Source: Candidatus Firestonebacteria bacterium RIFOXYA2_FULL_40_8 (GTDB lineage: Bacteria > Oederibacteriota > D2-FULL-39-29). From it: 17,959 bases of DNA. This document shows positions 7,796 to 15,767 of the stretch, in pieces. Below the pieces are notes generated by a model, which saw only the letters and a list, made by a program, of their open reading frames with translations, did no database searches and had not been told where the DNA came from. Position numbers and translations under genes: made by a program. The DNA lies in NCBI GenBank assembly GCA_001778355.1, contig MFGS01000180.1, forward strand, positions 1 through 17,959, read 5' to 3'. Positions within the stretch are counted from its first letter, which is position 1, and each line of letters begins with the position of its first letter.

Positions 7796-9538
7796 TTACT
7801 CCTTCATCACAGCTTTAAATTTACAAATATCAAAGCAAGCCCCGCATTTAATGCATTTTTGAGGGTCTATAACATAGCCGGCTTCGCGGCTTCCAAGTAT
7901 GGCATTTGAAGGACAATTTTTCATGCAAAGCCCGCATTTCTTGCATTTTTGAGGAAGAATTTTAAAATAAACCAGGGCTTTACATTTCCCGGCCAGGCAT
8001 CTTTTATTGACAATATGCTGTCTGTACTCTTCTTCAAAGTATTTGATGGTGGAAAAGACGGGATTAGACGCAGATTGGCCCAAACCGCACAGGGAAGCTT
8101 TTTGCATGGCATAAGAGATCTTCTTTAATTTATTAAGGTCTTCCAATTCTCCATTGCCCTCCGATATTTTTTCAAGTATACGAAGAAGCTGATAACCTCC
8201 GAGACGGCATGGAGCACATTTTCCGCAGGACTCGTCAACACAGAACTTAAGATAGAACTTTGCCAGATCGACCAGACAATCGGTATCGTCAATTGCGATC
8301 ATACCGCCGGAGCCCATTATAGAACCAAGCTTGCCGAGATTTTCGTAATCCACAGGAGTATCCAGGAACTCCCGGGGAATAACCCCGCCGGAAGGTCCGC
8401 CTGTCTGAATAGCTTTAATATCCCGATTGCCCAATATACCGCCGCCAATATCAAAAATAATCTCGCGGAGAGTAATACCCATAGGAACTTCCACAAGGCC
8501 GGAGTTCTTTACCTTTCCCGTAAGAGCAAACACTTTGGTGCCCTTACTTTTTTCCGTTCCAATCGACGCAAATTTCGCGCCGCCGCCCGCAATCAATTGG
8601 GGAATATTGGCAAGAGTCTCGACATTATTTATTATAGTAGGTTTATCCCAAAGCCCTTTTACGGAAGGATACGGAGGCCTCGGATGAGGAGTGCCCCGTT
8701 TTCCTTCTATTGAAGCTATCAAAGCCGTTTCTTCACCGCATACAAAAGCTCCGGCCCCGAGCCTTATCTCAAGTTCAAAATTAAAATTACTGCCTAATAT
8801 ATTGCTGCCGAGTAAACCCGCAGCCGCAGCCTGATCTATCGCCTTCTGGACCCTTTCCACTGCCAGCGGGTATTCAGCTCTGATATAGAAGAACCCCTTT
8901 GAAGAACCTATGGTATACCCGGCTATAATCATGCCTTCCAGAACGGAATGCGGATCCCCTTCAAGTACGCTTCTGTCCATATAAGCGCCTGGATCCCCCT
9001 CGTCACCGTTACATATAACATATTTTTCCAGGGAATTCATACCCCGGGCAAAATTCCATTTCATCCAGGTAGGATAACCCGCCCCGCCCCTTCCTCTGAG
9101 CCCGCTTTTTTTTAGTTCATCAATTACATTCTCGGGTTTCATTTCCGTGAGAACTTTCACCAGCGCTTTGTACCCTCCGGCAGCGATGTAATCTTCCATG
9201 CTTTCAGGATCAATGTATCCGCAGTTTTTAAGCACCGCCCTTATCTGTTTCGATTTTTTCTCATAAAGCAGCTCTTTAATTATCTTATTATTTTTTATAG
9301 TTTCTTCTATTATTTTTTTAACATCATTATTCTTGATCCCGATGTATACTATATTTTCCGGGAGGATCTTAACCGTAACACCTTTTTCATACAGGCCGAT
9401 ATCGGCTATCTTTACAAGCTGAACCTGTTCGATAAGATTTGTATCCCGGAGTTCGTTGGAGAAGAGAGTGAAAAAATCGTTTATCCGATCCTGCTGGGCA
9501 GAGTCGGTATCTCTCAGATATATTATTTTCTTTTCCAT
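7796..9538 (-). CDS. hydB: NADH-binding flavoprotein subunit HydB of the [FeFe] hydrogenase
   Basis: A 580-aa NuoF-like subunit. FMN/NADH loops are GLRGRGGAGYPTWMKW (147-161) and CNGDEGDPGAY; the flavin-proximal [4Fe-4S] site is C438, C441, C444 and C484. A C-terminal two-[4Fe-4S] ferredoxin follows (C532/535/538/542 and C562/565/568/572), as in HydB of trimeric bifurcating hydrogenases. It would oxidise or reduce NAD(H) and pass electrons to HydA. The first 95 or so residues look like a thioredoxin-like fold but have no cysteine (the first is C106), so the [2Fe-2S] cluster usual there is lost. The separate 114-aa gene just upstream probably supplies it. The ATG has AAAGGA upstream in a 15-nt gap. 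It is a clear paralogue of the NuoF part of the 1065-aa fusion. Confidence 0.95.
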   Translation of the reverse strand: MEKKIIYLRDTDSAQQDRINDFFTLFSNELRDTNLIEQVQLVKIADIGLYEKGVTVKILPENIVYIGIKNNDVKKIIEETIKNNKIIKELLYEKKSKQIRAVLKNCGYIDPESMEDYIAAGGYKALVKVLTEMKPENVIDELKKSGLRGRGGAGYPTWMKWNFARGMNSLEKYVICNGDEGDPGAYMDRSVLEGDPHSVLEGMIIAGYTIGSSKGFFYIRAEYPLAVERVQKAIDQAAAAGLLGSNILGSNFNFELEIRLGAGAFVCGEETALIASIEGKRGTPHPRPPYPSVKGLWDKPTIINNVETLANIPQLIAGGGAKFASIGTEKSKGTKVFALTGKVKNSGLVEVPMGITLREIIFDIGGGILGNRDIKAIQTGGPSGGVIPREFLDTPVDYENLGKLGSIMGSGGMIAIDDTDCLVDLAKFYLKFCVDESCGKCAPCRLGGYQLLRILEKISEGNGELEDLNKLKKISYAMQKASLCGLGQSASNPVFSTIKYFEEEYRQHIVNKRCLAGKCKALVYFKILPQKCKKCGLCMKNCPSNAILGSREAGYVIDPQKCIKCGACFDICKFKAVMKE

Positions 9539-9553
9539 GGCTCTCGTCCTTTC

Positions 9554-9898
9554 CTAGTTGATTTCGAAGATATAATCATGCAGGAGTTTTTTATTCCTTA
9601 CATGTCTTTCTAAAATGGTAATCGCAACATCTTTTGTGACTCTGCCGTAGAGAACTTTTGGAAGGCCTTCCACATTTACCTCCACCAAAGGCTCGGCCGA
9701 ACACGCGCCCTGACAACCGCACTTTCTGATATCTATTTCTACGTTCCTCTTCTTTGATTCTTCAAGGAGCGCAAGATAAACTTCGCCGGCGCCGGCAGCT
9801 ACTCCGCACGTGCTCATTCCGACTTTTATCCAGTTTTTTCCGATATCTTTTTTCGCAGGATCAACTTTCTCTATATCTCCCTTAGTAAGTTTTTTCAT
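9554..9898 (-). CDS. stand-alone thioredoxin-like [2Fe-2S] ferredoxin subunit
   Basis: A 114-aa protein with four cysteines: C31 in GMSTCGVAAGAG and C60, C62 and C66 in RKCGCQGACSAEP. It closely resembles the N-terminal domain of the 1065-aa fusion (GMSTCEIAAGS), that is, the thioredoxin-like [2Fe-2S] domain normally found at the start of HydB/NuoF-type hydrogenase subunits. Here it is a separate gene between hydC and hydB, with AGAGGA upstream and a gap of only 3 nt. It is therefore likely a fourth subunit of the [FeFe] hydrogenase, placing a cluster near the HydB flavin. Some hydrogenase operons have a small extra subunit at this place, but I do not assign a symbol. Confidence 0.85.
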   Translation of the reverse strand: MKKLTKGDIEKVDPAKKDIGKNWIKVGMSTCGVAAGAGEVYLALLEESKKRNVEIDIRKCGCQGACSAEPLVEVNVEGLPKVLYGRVTKDVAITILERHVRNKKLLHDYIFEIN

Positions 9899-9901
9899 GT
9901 G

Positions 9902-10378
9902 CTATTCCTCTTCTTTTACATATTTGGATAAAATGTCCACGACCTCATTCTTCTTAACCTTGCCGTAGACTTTTTCGTCTATCATCATCACGGGCGCCAG
10001 ACCGCAGCATCCCAGACATCTTACAACATCAAGGTGGAACATCTCATCTTTGGTTGTCTGGCCTTCTTTTATATGCAGAATCTTTTCTATTTCCTCTATG
10101 AGCGAAGCTGCGTCACGAAGATAGCAGGCCGTTCCCATGCAGACCGAAACATTGTGTTTCCCCGGCGGCTCCAGCTTAAAATAGTTATAGAAAGTTATTA
10201 CCTCATAGATCCTTGCCAGAGGCACGTCAAGAAGCCGTGAAAGCTTAAGTGACGTATCTCTTGGCACATACCCGTAAATGTTCTCAACACTATGAAGAAT
10301 CATTATCAGGTTACCTCTTTTATCCTTCCACTTCCTGACAAGACCTTCTAAGTCCGCCTGCAACCTATCTTTTTTCAT
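9902..10378 (-). CDS. hydC: NuoE-like [2Fe-2S] subunit HydC of the [FeFe] hydrogenase
   Basis: A NuoE-family protein of 158 residues from the chosen start. The N-terminal helical bundle has the family signature (NLIMILHSVENIYGYVP, then IYEVITFYNYF). The thioredoxin-like [2Fe-2S] domain has C80 and C85 in CMGTACYLR and C121 and C125 in CLGCCGLAPV. It is the electron-transfer partner of HydB. It is the first gene of the [FeFe] operon, directly behind a strong promoter with a Rex operator. The start is not certain: an ATG at 10390 would add four residues but has its AAAGG immediately next to it with no spacing, while the ATG at 10378 has AAGGAT about ten bases upstream. I prefer 10378. Confidence 0.93.
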   Translation of the reverse strand: MKKDRLQADLEGLVRKWKDKRGNLIMILHSVENIYGYVPRDTSLKLSRLLDVPLARIYEVITFYNYFKLEPPGKHNVSVCMGTACYLRDAASLIEEIEKILHIKEGQTTKDEMFHLDVVRCLGCCGLAPVMMIDEKVYGKVKKNEVVDILSKYVKEEE

Positions 10379-10395
10379 ACCTTTGCCCATCCTTT

Positions 10396-10413
10396 ATGTG
10401 ACGCTTTTCACAA
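10396..10413. promoter_or_regulatory. Rex operator before the [FeFe]-hydrogenase operon
   Basis: On the minus strand the site reads TTGTGAAAAGCGTCACAT. This is the inverted repeat TTGTGA-N6-TCACAA known for Rex, with a single mismatch in the last base. It overlaps the last base of the -10 box and covers the expected transcription start, a position that would block RNA polymerase. With rex encoded downstream, NADH-responsive repression of hydCBA is the natural reading. Confidence 0.8.
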
Positions 10414-10441
10414 ATATAACATACTATTTCCGCAATGTCAA
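10413..10441 (-). promoter_or_regulatory. strong sigma70-type promoter of the [FeFe]-hydrogenase operon
   Basis: A perfect -35 TTGACA (10436-10441), a 17-bp spacer and -10 TATATT (10413-10418) preceded by TGT (extended -10). Transcription should start near 10406, giving a leader of about 28 nt to the preferred hydC start. The Rex-like operator abuts the -10 box. Confidence 0.8.
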
Positions 10442-10523
10442 TAGCATTACAGTATGTATGGTATGTACAGGTATTTGGCTAGGCTACGAGAGGGTTTTGC
10501 TATTATGCACTTCGCTTCACATA

Positions 10524-12323
10524 TTAATATTTAATGCTAACTTCAACAATTCCTCGAACAGAATTAACGAGATATACCTTATCCGCCATTTTAAGATCTT
10601 TAATTTTCAGCACCTTTTGAACGGCTTTCTTTTTCTTTATCATATAATCCCTATAAACGCCGGGTAAGAGCCCCGATGAGACAGGCGGTGTAAAGTATTT
10701 CCCGTCTCTAAGAATAAATATATTTGTTACAGCACCTTCCGTAATTTCCGCTTTTTCATTCAAAAATATTACGTCAAATATATTTTTATTTTTTATTTTT
10801 TCTCTTTCTTTTTCATAAAGGTCTCTTATTGTAGTTTTATGATACAGATACCTGTCTGCACTGTTGACCCGCTGCTTTGAAATAACAACATTTTCTTTTT
10901 TACTGCTTCCCGGGATATATTCACTTACAAATATTTCGGGATTGCCTGTTCTTGATAAAAGAAGCCTTATCTTGTATTTCCCGCCTCTGATAAACTTCTT
11001 CTCTTCTGCTTTAAGCCGTCCTGCTATATTTTTCATATCCCGTGCAAAGTTAAAATACCCGGCTGATTTTTCCAGACGTTTCAAATGTCCGATCAGAAGA
11101 ATGTATTTTTTGTCCCATAGCATTGTTTCAATCAGCTTAAAATCCGCCGTTTTTTCCGTTAAAAATTTTGCTTTTAAAAGAGCCTCTTCATATTCCTCCC
11201 CGGCTTTCGAATCATATACAATTCCGCTCCCTATGCCCATCTCTCCTTTGTTTTTTTCCAAAAGAATAGTCCTGATGGGAATTGAAAACACTGCATTATT
11301 ATCCGGAGATATAAAACCCAGCGCGCCGCAGTATACCTTTCTATCTTCTTTTTCAAGTTCTCTTATAATTTGCATTGCCCTTATTTTCGGCGCCCCGGTA
11401 ATAGACCCTCCCGGAAAAATACTTTTAAAGATTTCCTTCCAGGTTGCTCCCTTCTTTAACCGGCCTCTGACCGTAGTTATCATCTGCAGCAGCGTATTAT
11501 ATTTTTGCACTTCATATATATCGGAAGTAACAATACTGCCTGTCTTACAAATCCTCCCGAGATCATTTCTTATCAAGTCCGTTATCATGATATTCTCGGC
11601 TCTGTTCTTGCCGCTTTTTGAAAGCTCTCTCATTTTAGCAGCATCTTCAGCCGAATCCCTTCCTCTATTCATCGTCCCCTTCATAGGTTTTGATTCGATT
11701 ATTCCGTTCTTTACTGAGAAGAAAAGCTCGGGAGAAAGAGAAATAACGGTTTTATCTTTAAACTTCAGGAAGGCCGAGTACGGTACCGGCTGCTTTTCGG
11801 TTAAACCGCGGTAAAACAGAAACGGGTCCCTGCTTGCAGTAAACTTTAACTTACCCGTATAGTTGATCTGGTAAACATCCCCCTTCTCAATATAATGTTT
11901 AATTTTTGCGATATTTTTTCCGTACTTTTCAAACGGTATATTGAATTTTATTCCGCCAACTTTTATACCCTTTTGTCCGGCGGGAAGGTCTTTTTTTAAG
12001 GTTCTGCTTTTTTCAGGTTTTTCAAAAGCATAGAGTTCCAGCAGCGGAAATTTATATTTACATTCAACAGGGAAGGAATCTTTTTCAAAGCCATAACCCA
12101 GCTCGTATGAAAAATATCCAGCAATCCAGTATTTGTTTTTTATTAGTATTTCAAGTTCCTCAAGCGCTTTTTCAGCTGAAGCCCGGTCATATGAAATAAG
12201 CGATTTTACAGGTTTACTAAATAAATACGTTGTCTTGTTCTGATTATCAGGACGGCAGGTCTCAAAAAGCATGCAGACATCTTTTTTGGAAAATATTGAC
12301 TTAAGTGTATTATCATTTATCAT
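10524..12323 (-). CDS. pabBC: fused aminodeoxychorismate synthase component I and 4-amino-4-deoxychorismate lyase
   Basis: A 599-aa bifunctional enzyme making p-aminobenzoate for folate. Residues about 40-390 are PabB, a chorismate-using enzyme: GDVYQINYTGKLKF (148-161), SKPMKGTMNRG (211-221, with K215 as the catalytic lysine typical of PabB), DLIRNDLGR (249-257), and PGGSITGAPK (304-313). Residues about 395-599 are a class IV PLP fold like PabC: the PLP lysine K496 in YLYHKTTIRD and ITEGAVTNIFI (527-537). No PabA glutaminase is in the window. The ribosome binding site is weak (GGA eight bases upstream). The gene follows the [NiFe] protease gene by 42 nt and may be read from that operon, although its role is not hydrogenase-related. 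No convincing terminator separates it from the next promoter. Confidence 0.93.
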   Translation of the reverse strand: MINDNTLKSIFSKKDVCMLFETCRPDNQNKTTYLFSKPVKSLISYDRASAEKALEELEILIKNKYWIAGYFSYELGYGFEKDSFPVECKYKFPLLELYAFEKPEKSRTLKKDLPAGQKGIKVGGIKFNIPFEKYGKNIAKIKHYIEKGDVYQINYTGKLKFTASRDPFLFYRGLTEKQPVPYSAFLKFKDKTVISLSPELFFSVKNGIIESKPMKGTMNRGRDSAEDAAKMRELSKSGKNRAENIMITDLIRNDLGRICKTGSIVTSDIYEVQKYNTLLQMITTVRGRLKKGATWKEIFKSIFPGGSITGAPKIRAMQIIRELEKEDRKVYCGALGFISPDNNAVFSIPIRTILLEKNKGEMGIGSGIVYDSKAGEEYEEALLKAKFLTEKTADFKLIETMLWDKKYILLIGHLKRLEKSAGYFNFARDMKNIAGRLKAEEKKFIRGGKYKIRLLLSRTGNPEIFVSEYIPGSSKKENVVISKQRVNSADRYLYHKTTIRDLYEKEREKIKNKNIFDVIFLNEKAEITEGAVTNIFILRDGKYFTPPVSSGLLPGVYRDYMIKKKKAVQKVLKIKDLKMADKVYLVNSVRGIVEVSIKY

Positions 12324-12365
12324 ATCATTATTCCAATAAGGGAGAAGTTTCAGATAGCGGATATT

Positions 12366-12833
12366 CTAAAATAAAGTATCTATTATTTTCGTCGTTTTCT
12401 TTACTATTTGGGGAAATAATATCCGTATTTTCTCCGATAATTCAAGCCCGAAAGAGGTATCCAGGGGCTGAATGCCTATTATAACGATATTATCCCCCAT
12501 ATTCAAGCTTTTGGCAATTTCCAGGGTGTGAGTCAGGTTAAAACCGTGAGTAGAACCGGAAGGGCCTTCTATTTTAGTTATTATCTCATCAGGGCTGAAA
12601 GCTTTAACCGTACCAGGAGGAGTTTTCATATCGGCAGCGTCAATCACTATGATTTTAGCATGCTTTTCAAAATACTTTAAAATATCAAGGCCGGAGATGT
12701 CGCCGCATACCAGCCTTGCTTTTTTTCCGAATAACTTTTTCTTTTCAAAAACTTCGACGATCCGTACTCCGAGAGCATCGTCCTTTCGAAGTACGCTTCC
12801 AATCCCGATTATTACCGCTCTTTCTTTCTTCAC
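12366..12833 (-). CDS. [NiFe]-hydrogenase maturation protease, HycI/HoxW-like
   Basis: A 155-aa member of the hydrogenase maturation endopeptidase family, which removes the C-terminal tail of the large subunit after nickel insertion. The family start GIGSVLRKDDALGVRIVE (10-27), the acidic residue in VIDAAD (D65) and H96 in GSTHGFN provide the expected metal-sensing residues, by analogy with HybD. The usual GxGN is GIGS here. It begins with GTG in a four-base overlap (GTGA) with the stop of the large-subunit gene, so it is dedicated to that enzyme. The first residue should therefore be Met from GTG. Confidence 0.92.
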   Translation of the reverse strand: MKKERAVIIGIGSVLRKDDALGVRIVEVFEKKKLFGKKARLVCGDISGLDILKYFEKHAKIIVIDAADMKTPPGTVKAFSPDEIITKIEGPSGSTHGFNLTHTLEIAKSLNMGDNIVIIGIQPLDTSFGLELSEKIRILFPQIVKKTTKIIDTLF

Positions 12834-14164
12834 ACAAACTTTACATCAAGCATGTGGCAGGAACAGGAAATGCAGGGATCATACGCGCGGATAAGCATCT
12901 CCGACTGAAGAGTTATCTCCTCTTTTGTTTTTTCCAGTATTTCCGGGATCATCTTCCTCAGATCATCATCCATATTAGAAAGATTCTGGTTTGTAGGGAT
13001 GACACAATTTGCTTTTTCGATCATTCCTTTGCCGTTTATCGTGTAGTCATGGAACAAAACACCCCTTGGAACTTCAACGGCTCCCACACCACGGCCTGCT
13101 TTTATCTTAAAAGAACCGGCTTCGTTCTTTGAAGGCCAGCTGGAAACCGCCTCATCCTTGTTAATGCCTTTTGCCAGGAATTCATCAATGATCCTGATGG
13201 AATCCTGCGCGCAAAAGAGAGTTTCCACGGCCTGCGCCACGGTATTCATATACGGGTTATAGCAGGGAGCTTTAAGCCCCAGTTGATCAGCCAGATCTCT
13301 AACATTCTTTGGTAATTTTTCATGATTGATGTTAAATCTTGCCAGAGCTCCGACCATATAGGAAGTTCTCTTATTCTTTGAATGCTTTGAAGTACAATGA
13401 TCCGCGTAATACTCATGAACAAACTCGAGATATTTCTGCGGTGTAACTTCCCCGCCGTCAGAAGACTTCAAGTTACCGTCAAGGAATGCGTATTCATCCG
13501 GATGGGATAAAGCTAAATATTCCGTCTCTCTCTCAAACTTCGGGAGTTTAAGAGTTTTGATCACTTCCAGGGCTTTTCCGTAATCAGACGCGAGTTCAAC
13601 AAGCAGCTCCCTGGATTTTTCCAATTCTTTTCTGGTCGGAAGCTTTGTAAAACCGCGGACCACTAAAGTAATGGGATGAGTATGCCGGCCGAGTAAGATA
13701 TCGCAAAGGTCGCTGCAAATCTTCTTTACTTTCAGAGCCAGTACCACAACTTCCGGATGGGTTTTTATCATCGGAAAGACACTTTCCGCGCCGACACAGT
13801 CCGGAGCAACCAGGAATAATATATGAAGCAAGTGGCTGTCCAGGGTTTCATAGTGCAAGGCAAGTTTGCGGAGTTTTCTTGTTTGCTCCGAAGGAGTAAA
13901 TCCTATTGCGTCTTCGGTAGCCTTAATTGACGCGAGGCAATGGCCCGTAGAGCAGATCCCGCAAATTCTCGAAGTTATATGCTGAACCTCAAACATGGAG
14001 CGCCCTTTTACCATCTGTTCAAAAAACCTCGGAGCTTCTATAACATTGAGGTGGCATTTTTCCAGTTTGCCTTCCTTTACATTAACAACTATGTTCCCAT
14101 GCCCTTCCACGCGTGTCAAGTATTCCACATTAATATCGAGATTTTTCTTTGTGATATTACTCAT
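12830..14164 (-). CDS. [NiFe]-hydrogenase large (alpha) subunit, group 3b type
   Basis: A 444-aa catalytic subunit holding the NiFe(CN)2CO site. The N-terminal L1 motif is SRICGICSTGHC (C68, C71, H75) and the C-terminal L2 motif is DPCISCSCH (C431, C434, H437), so all four nickel ligands are present. The protein ends seven residues after H437 (MLDVKFV), the tail that the adjacent protease is expected to remove. The sequence, length and partner genes (beta, gamma, delta) fit the cytosolic NAD(P)-linked group 3b enzymes, also called sulfhydrogenases. The start overlaps the small-subunit stop by four bases (ATGA), with GGAGGGG upstream. Group 3b is my inference from gene order and subunit types rather than from a phylogeny. 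Confidence 0.95.
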   Translation of the reverse strand: MSNITKKNLDINVEYLTRVEGHGNIVVNVKEGKLEKCHLNVIEAPRFFEQMVKGRSMFEVQHITSRICGICSTGHCLASIKATEDAIGFTPSEQTRKLRKLALHYETLDSHLLHILFLVAPDCVGAESVFPMIKTHPEVVVLALKVKKICSDLCDILLGRHTHPITLVVRGFTKLPTRKELEKSRELLVELASDYGKALEVIKTLKLPKFERETEYLALSHPDEYAFLDGNLKSSDGGEVTPQKYLEFVHEYYADHCTSKHSKNKRTSYMVGALARFNINHEKLPKNVRDLADQLGLKAPCYNPYMNTVAQAVETLFCAQDSIRIIDEFLAKGINKDEAVSSWPSKNEAGSFKIKAGRGVGAVEVPRGVLFHDYTINGKGMIEKANCVIPTNQNLSNMDDDLRKMIPEILEKTKEEITLQSEMLIRAYDPCISCSCHMLDVKFV

Positions 14165-14916
14165 TTATTCCCCTCCAATTTGCACCCGTTGTACAGGCTA
14201 AACTTGTCTTTAAGCATCTCCACTGTTACCCCGTGCTTCTCCAGAATATCAAGCTGGCCCTGTTTGTTCATATCTTCCAGCAGCCCTCTGCAGCTATAAC
14301 AGGTATTGCCGTTACTGGTGCACCAAGCCCCACAGCCTGCTCTTGTAACAGGCCCCATGCAGATCTGCCCTTTTTCATAAAGACAGACGTTTTCTTTTAA
14401 TTTGCATTCCACACAAACCGCGTAGTCGGGAACTTTATAAAGCGCGCCGAGAAGCAGGCCTTTAAGCACCGCCGCAAACTCATTGAGGTTTATCGGACAC
14501 CCGTGAACATAGGCGTCTACTTTAACGACCTGGTCAACCGCGCGGATCAGGCCTGTTTCCATTTTGTCCTTTCTTCCCGGATAAACAGTTTCAAGCGCTG
14601 CCTTAACGGTATGGTTTCTCATTATCCCGTTAACACCGCCGGTGCAGGCGCAGGCTCCGTAAGCAACAAGTATCTTAGCTTTTGCCCTGATGTCCTTTAG
14701 CCTTTCCTCGTCATGAGGCCTTGTAATAGATCCTTCAATAACGGCAACATCATACTCCTCGGACCTTTCATGCATAACTTCCCTGAAATTCACTATTTCA
14801 ATGCTGTTTAGAATATCAAGAAGAGCCGTGTTCAGATATGTCAGCTGGAGCTGGCAGCCTTCGCAATCAGCAAAATCAAAAAACGCAACCCTCACTTTCT
14901 TTTTTGTCTCGCTCAT
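14161..14916 (-). CDS. [NiFe]-hydrogenase small (delta) subunit, group 3b type
   Basis: A 251-aa electron-transfer subunit. The proximal [4Fe-4S] ligands come from DFADCEGCQLQL (C18, C21), YGACACTGG (C89/C91) and VHGCPIN (C140). The C-terminal cysteine-rich part (CVECKLKENVC, GQICMGPVTRAGCGAWC, TCYSCRG) supplies two more clusters, as in archaeal and bacterial group 3 delta subunits. There is no twin-arginine signal, so the enzyme is cytosolic. The start overlaps the gamma stop by four bases (ATGA) and has GGAGG seven bases upstream. Confidence 0.95.
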   Translation of the reverse strand: MSETKKKVRVAFFDFADCEGCQLQLTYLNTALLDILNSIEIVNFREVMHERSEEYDVAVIEGSITRPHDEERLKDIRAKAKILVAYGACACTGGVNGIMRNHTVKAALETVYPGRKDKMETGLIRAVDQVVKVDAYVHGCPINLNEFAAVLKGLLLGALYKVPDYAVCVECKLKENVCLYEKGQICMGPVTRAGCGAWCTSNGNTCYSCRGLLEDMNKQGQLDILEKHGVTVEMLKDKFSLYNGCKLEGNK

Positions 14917-15764
14917 AGCGCGCCCTCCAATCCTTTAAGTTTATCGTAGCTGAATACAGGGCCATCCTGACAGCAATAATGTTTATTGATCTGACAGTGC
15001 CCGCATTTTCCGACTCCGCATTTCATTCTTCTTTCAAGGGAAAGAAGTATCTGATTTTCCGGAATATTCTTTTCCATTAATTTAACCAGGACGAATTTGT
15101 ACATAATCGGCGGCCCGCATACTATGCTGTAGGTCTGTTTAACATCGATATCCACGCCCGGAATAAGCTCGGTAATGAGTCCGACATTTCCTTTCCAGTC
15201 CGGAGCACCTCTGTCGACCGTGCATCTGAAAGCAACATCGGTAAGTTTCGACCATTTCTCAATTTCATCTTTATAGAGCAGTTGGGACGGCTCTTTGCAG
15301 CCCAGAAGTATAGTTACCTTCCCGAAATCCTTCCTTTTGTCTATAACAAAATTAATCAGAGATCGAAGCGGCGCGATACCCAGGCCGCCGGCAATGAAAA
15401 GAAGATCCTTTCCTTTAAGTTCATCCACGGGAAAACCGTGCCCGAAAGGACCCCGGATCCCGATCTCAGCACCTTCATTCATGCCGTGTAAAACCGTAGT
15501 TATCTTACCGGCTTTTCTCACGCATAGCTCAAAGTACCCTCTCTGTGTAGGAGAAGAAGATATGGAGATAGGAGCCTCTCCGATCCCGAGCAGGGACACT
15601 TCTACAAACTGGCCCGGACAATGATGAAGTTCTTTTTTTCCTTCAAGTTCTATCTTGAACCACTTTTCGGTTTCTGTCATCTGTCTTACCGAAACTATTT
15701 TCCCGGCAACGGGCTCGTATAAAGAAGCTTTTTTCTCTTTTTCCATTACGGTATCATTTGCCAT
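14913..15764 (-). CDS. [NiFe]-hydrogenase gamma subunit, FAD/NAD(P)-binding reductase
   Basis: A 283-aa ferredoxin-NADP reductase-like subunit of the PyrK/AsrB/HydG type. FAD is bound by the region GEAPISISSSPT (62-73). The NAD(P) part carries AGGLGIAPLRS (125-135) and CGPPIMYKF (216-224). A C-terminal [2Fe-2S] site uses C249, C254, C257 and C264 or C265 (KCGVGKCGHCQINKHYCC). It links pyridine nucleotides to the iron-sulfur chain of the hydrogenase. The ATG has GGAG six bases upstream and is three bases after the beta stop. Whether NADP or NAD is preferred cannot be judged by eye; group 3b enzymes usually favour NADP. Confidence 0.94.
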   Translation of the reverse strand: MANDTVMEKEKKASLYEPVAGKIVSVRQMTETEKWFKIELEGKKELHHCPGQFVEVSLLGIGEAPISISSSPTQRGYFELCVRKAGKITTVLHGMNEGAEIGIRGPFGHGFPVDELKGKDLLFIAGGLGIAPLRSLINFVIDKRKDFGKVTILLGCKEPSQLLYKDEIEKWSKLTDVAFRCTVDRGAPDWKGNVGLITELIPGVDIDVKQTYSIVCGPPIMYKFVLVKLMEKNIPENQILLSLERRMKCGVGKCGHCQINKHYCCQDGPVFSYDKLKGLEGAL

Positions 15765-15767
15765 AAA

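Noticed and set aside
10864..11814. 316-codon open frame on the plus strand
   Set aside because: Antisense to the well-supported pabBC gene; low-complexity Ser/Phe/Leu-rich translation with no recognisable motif.
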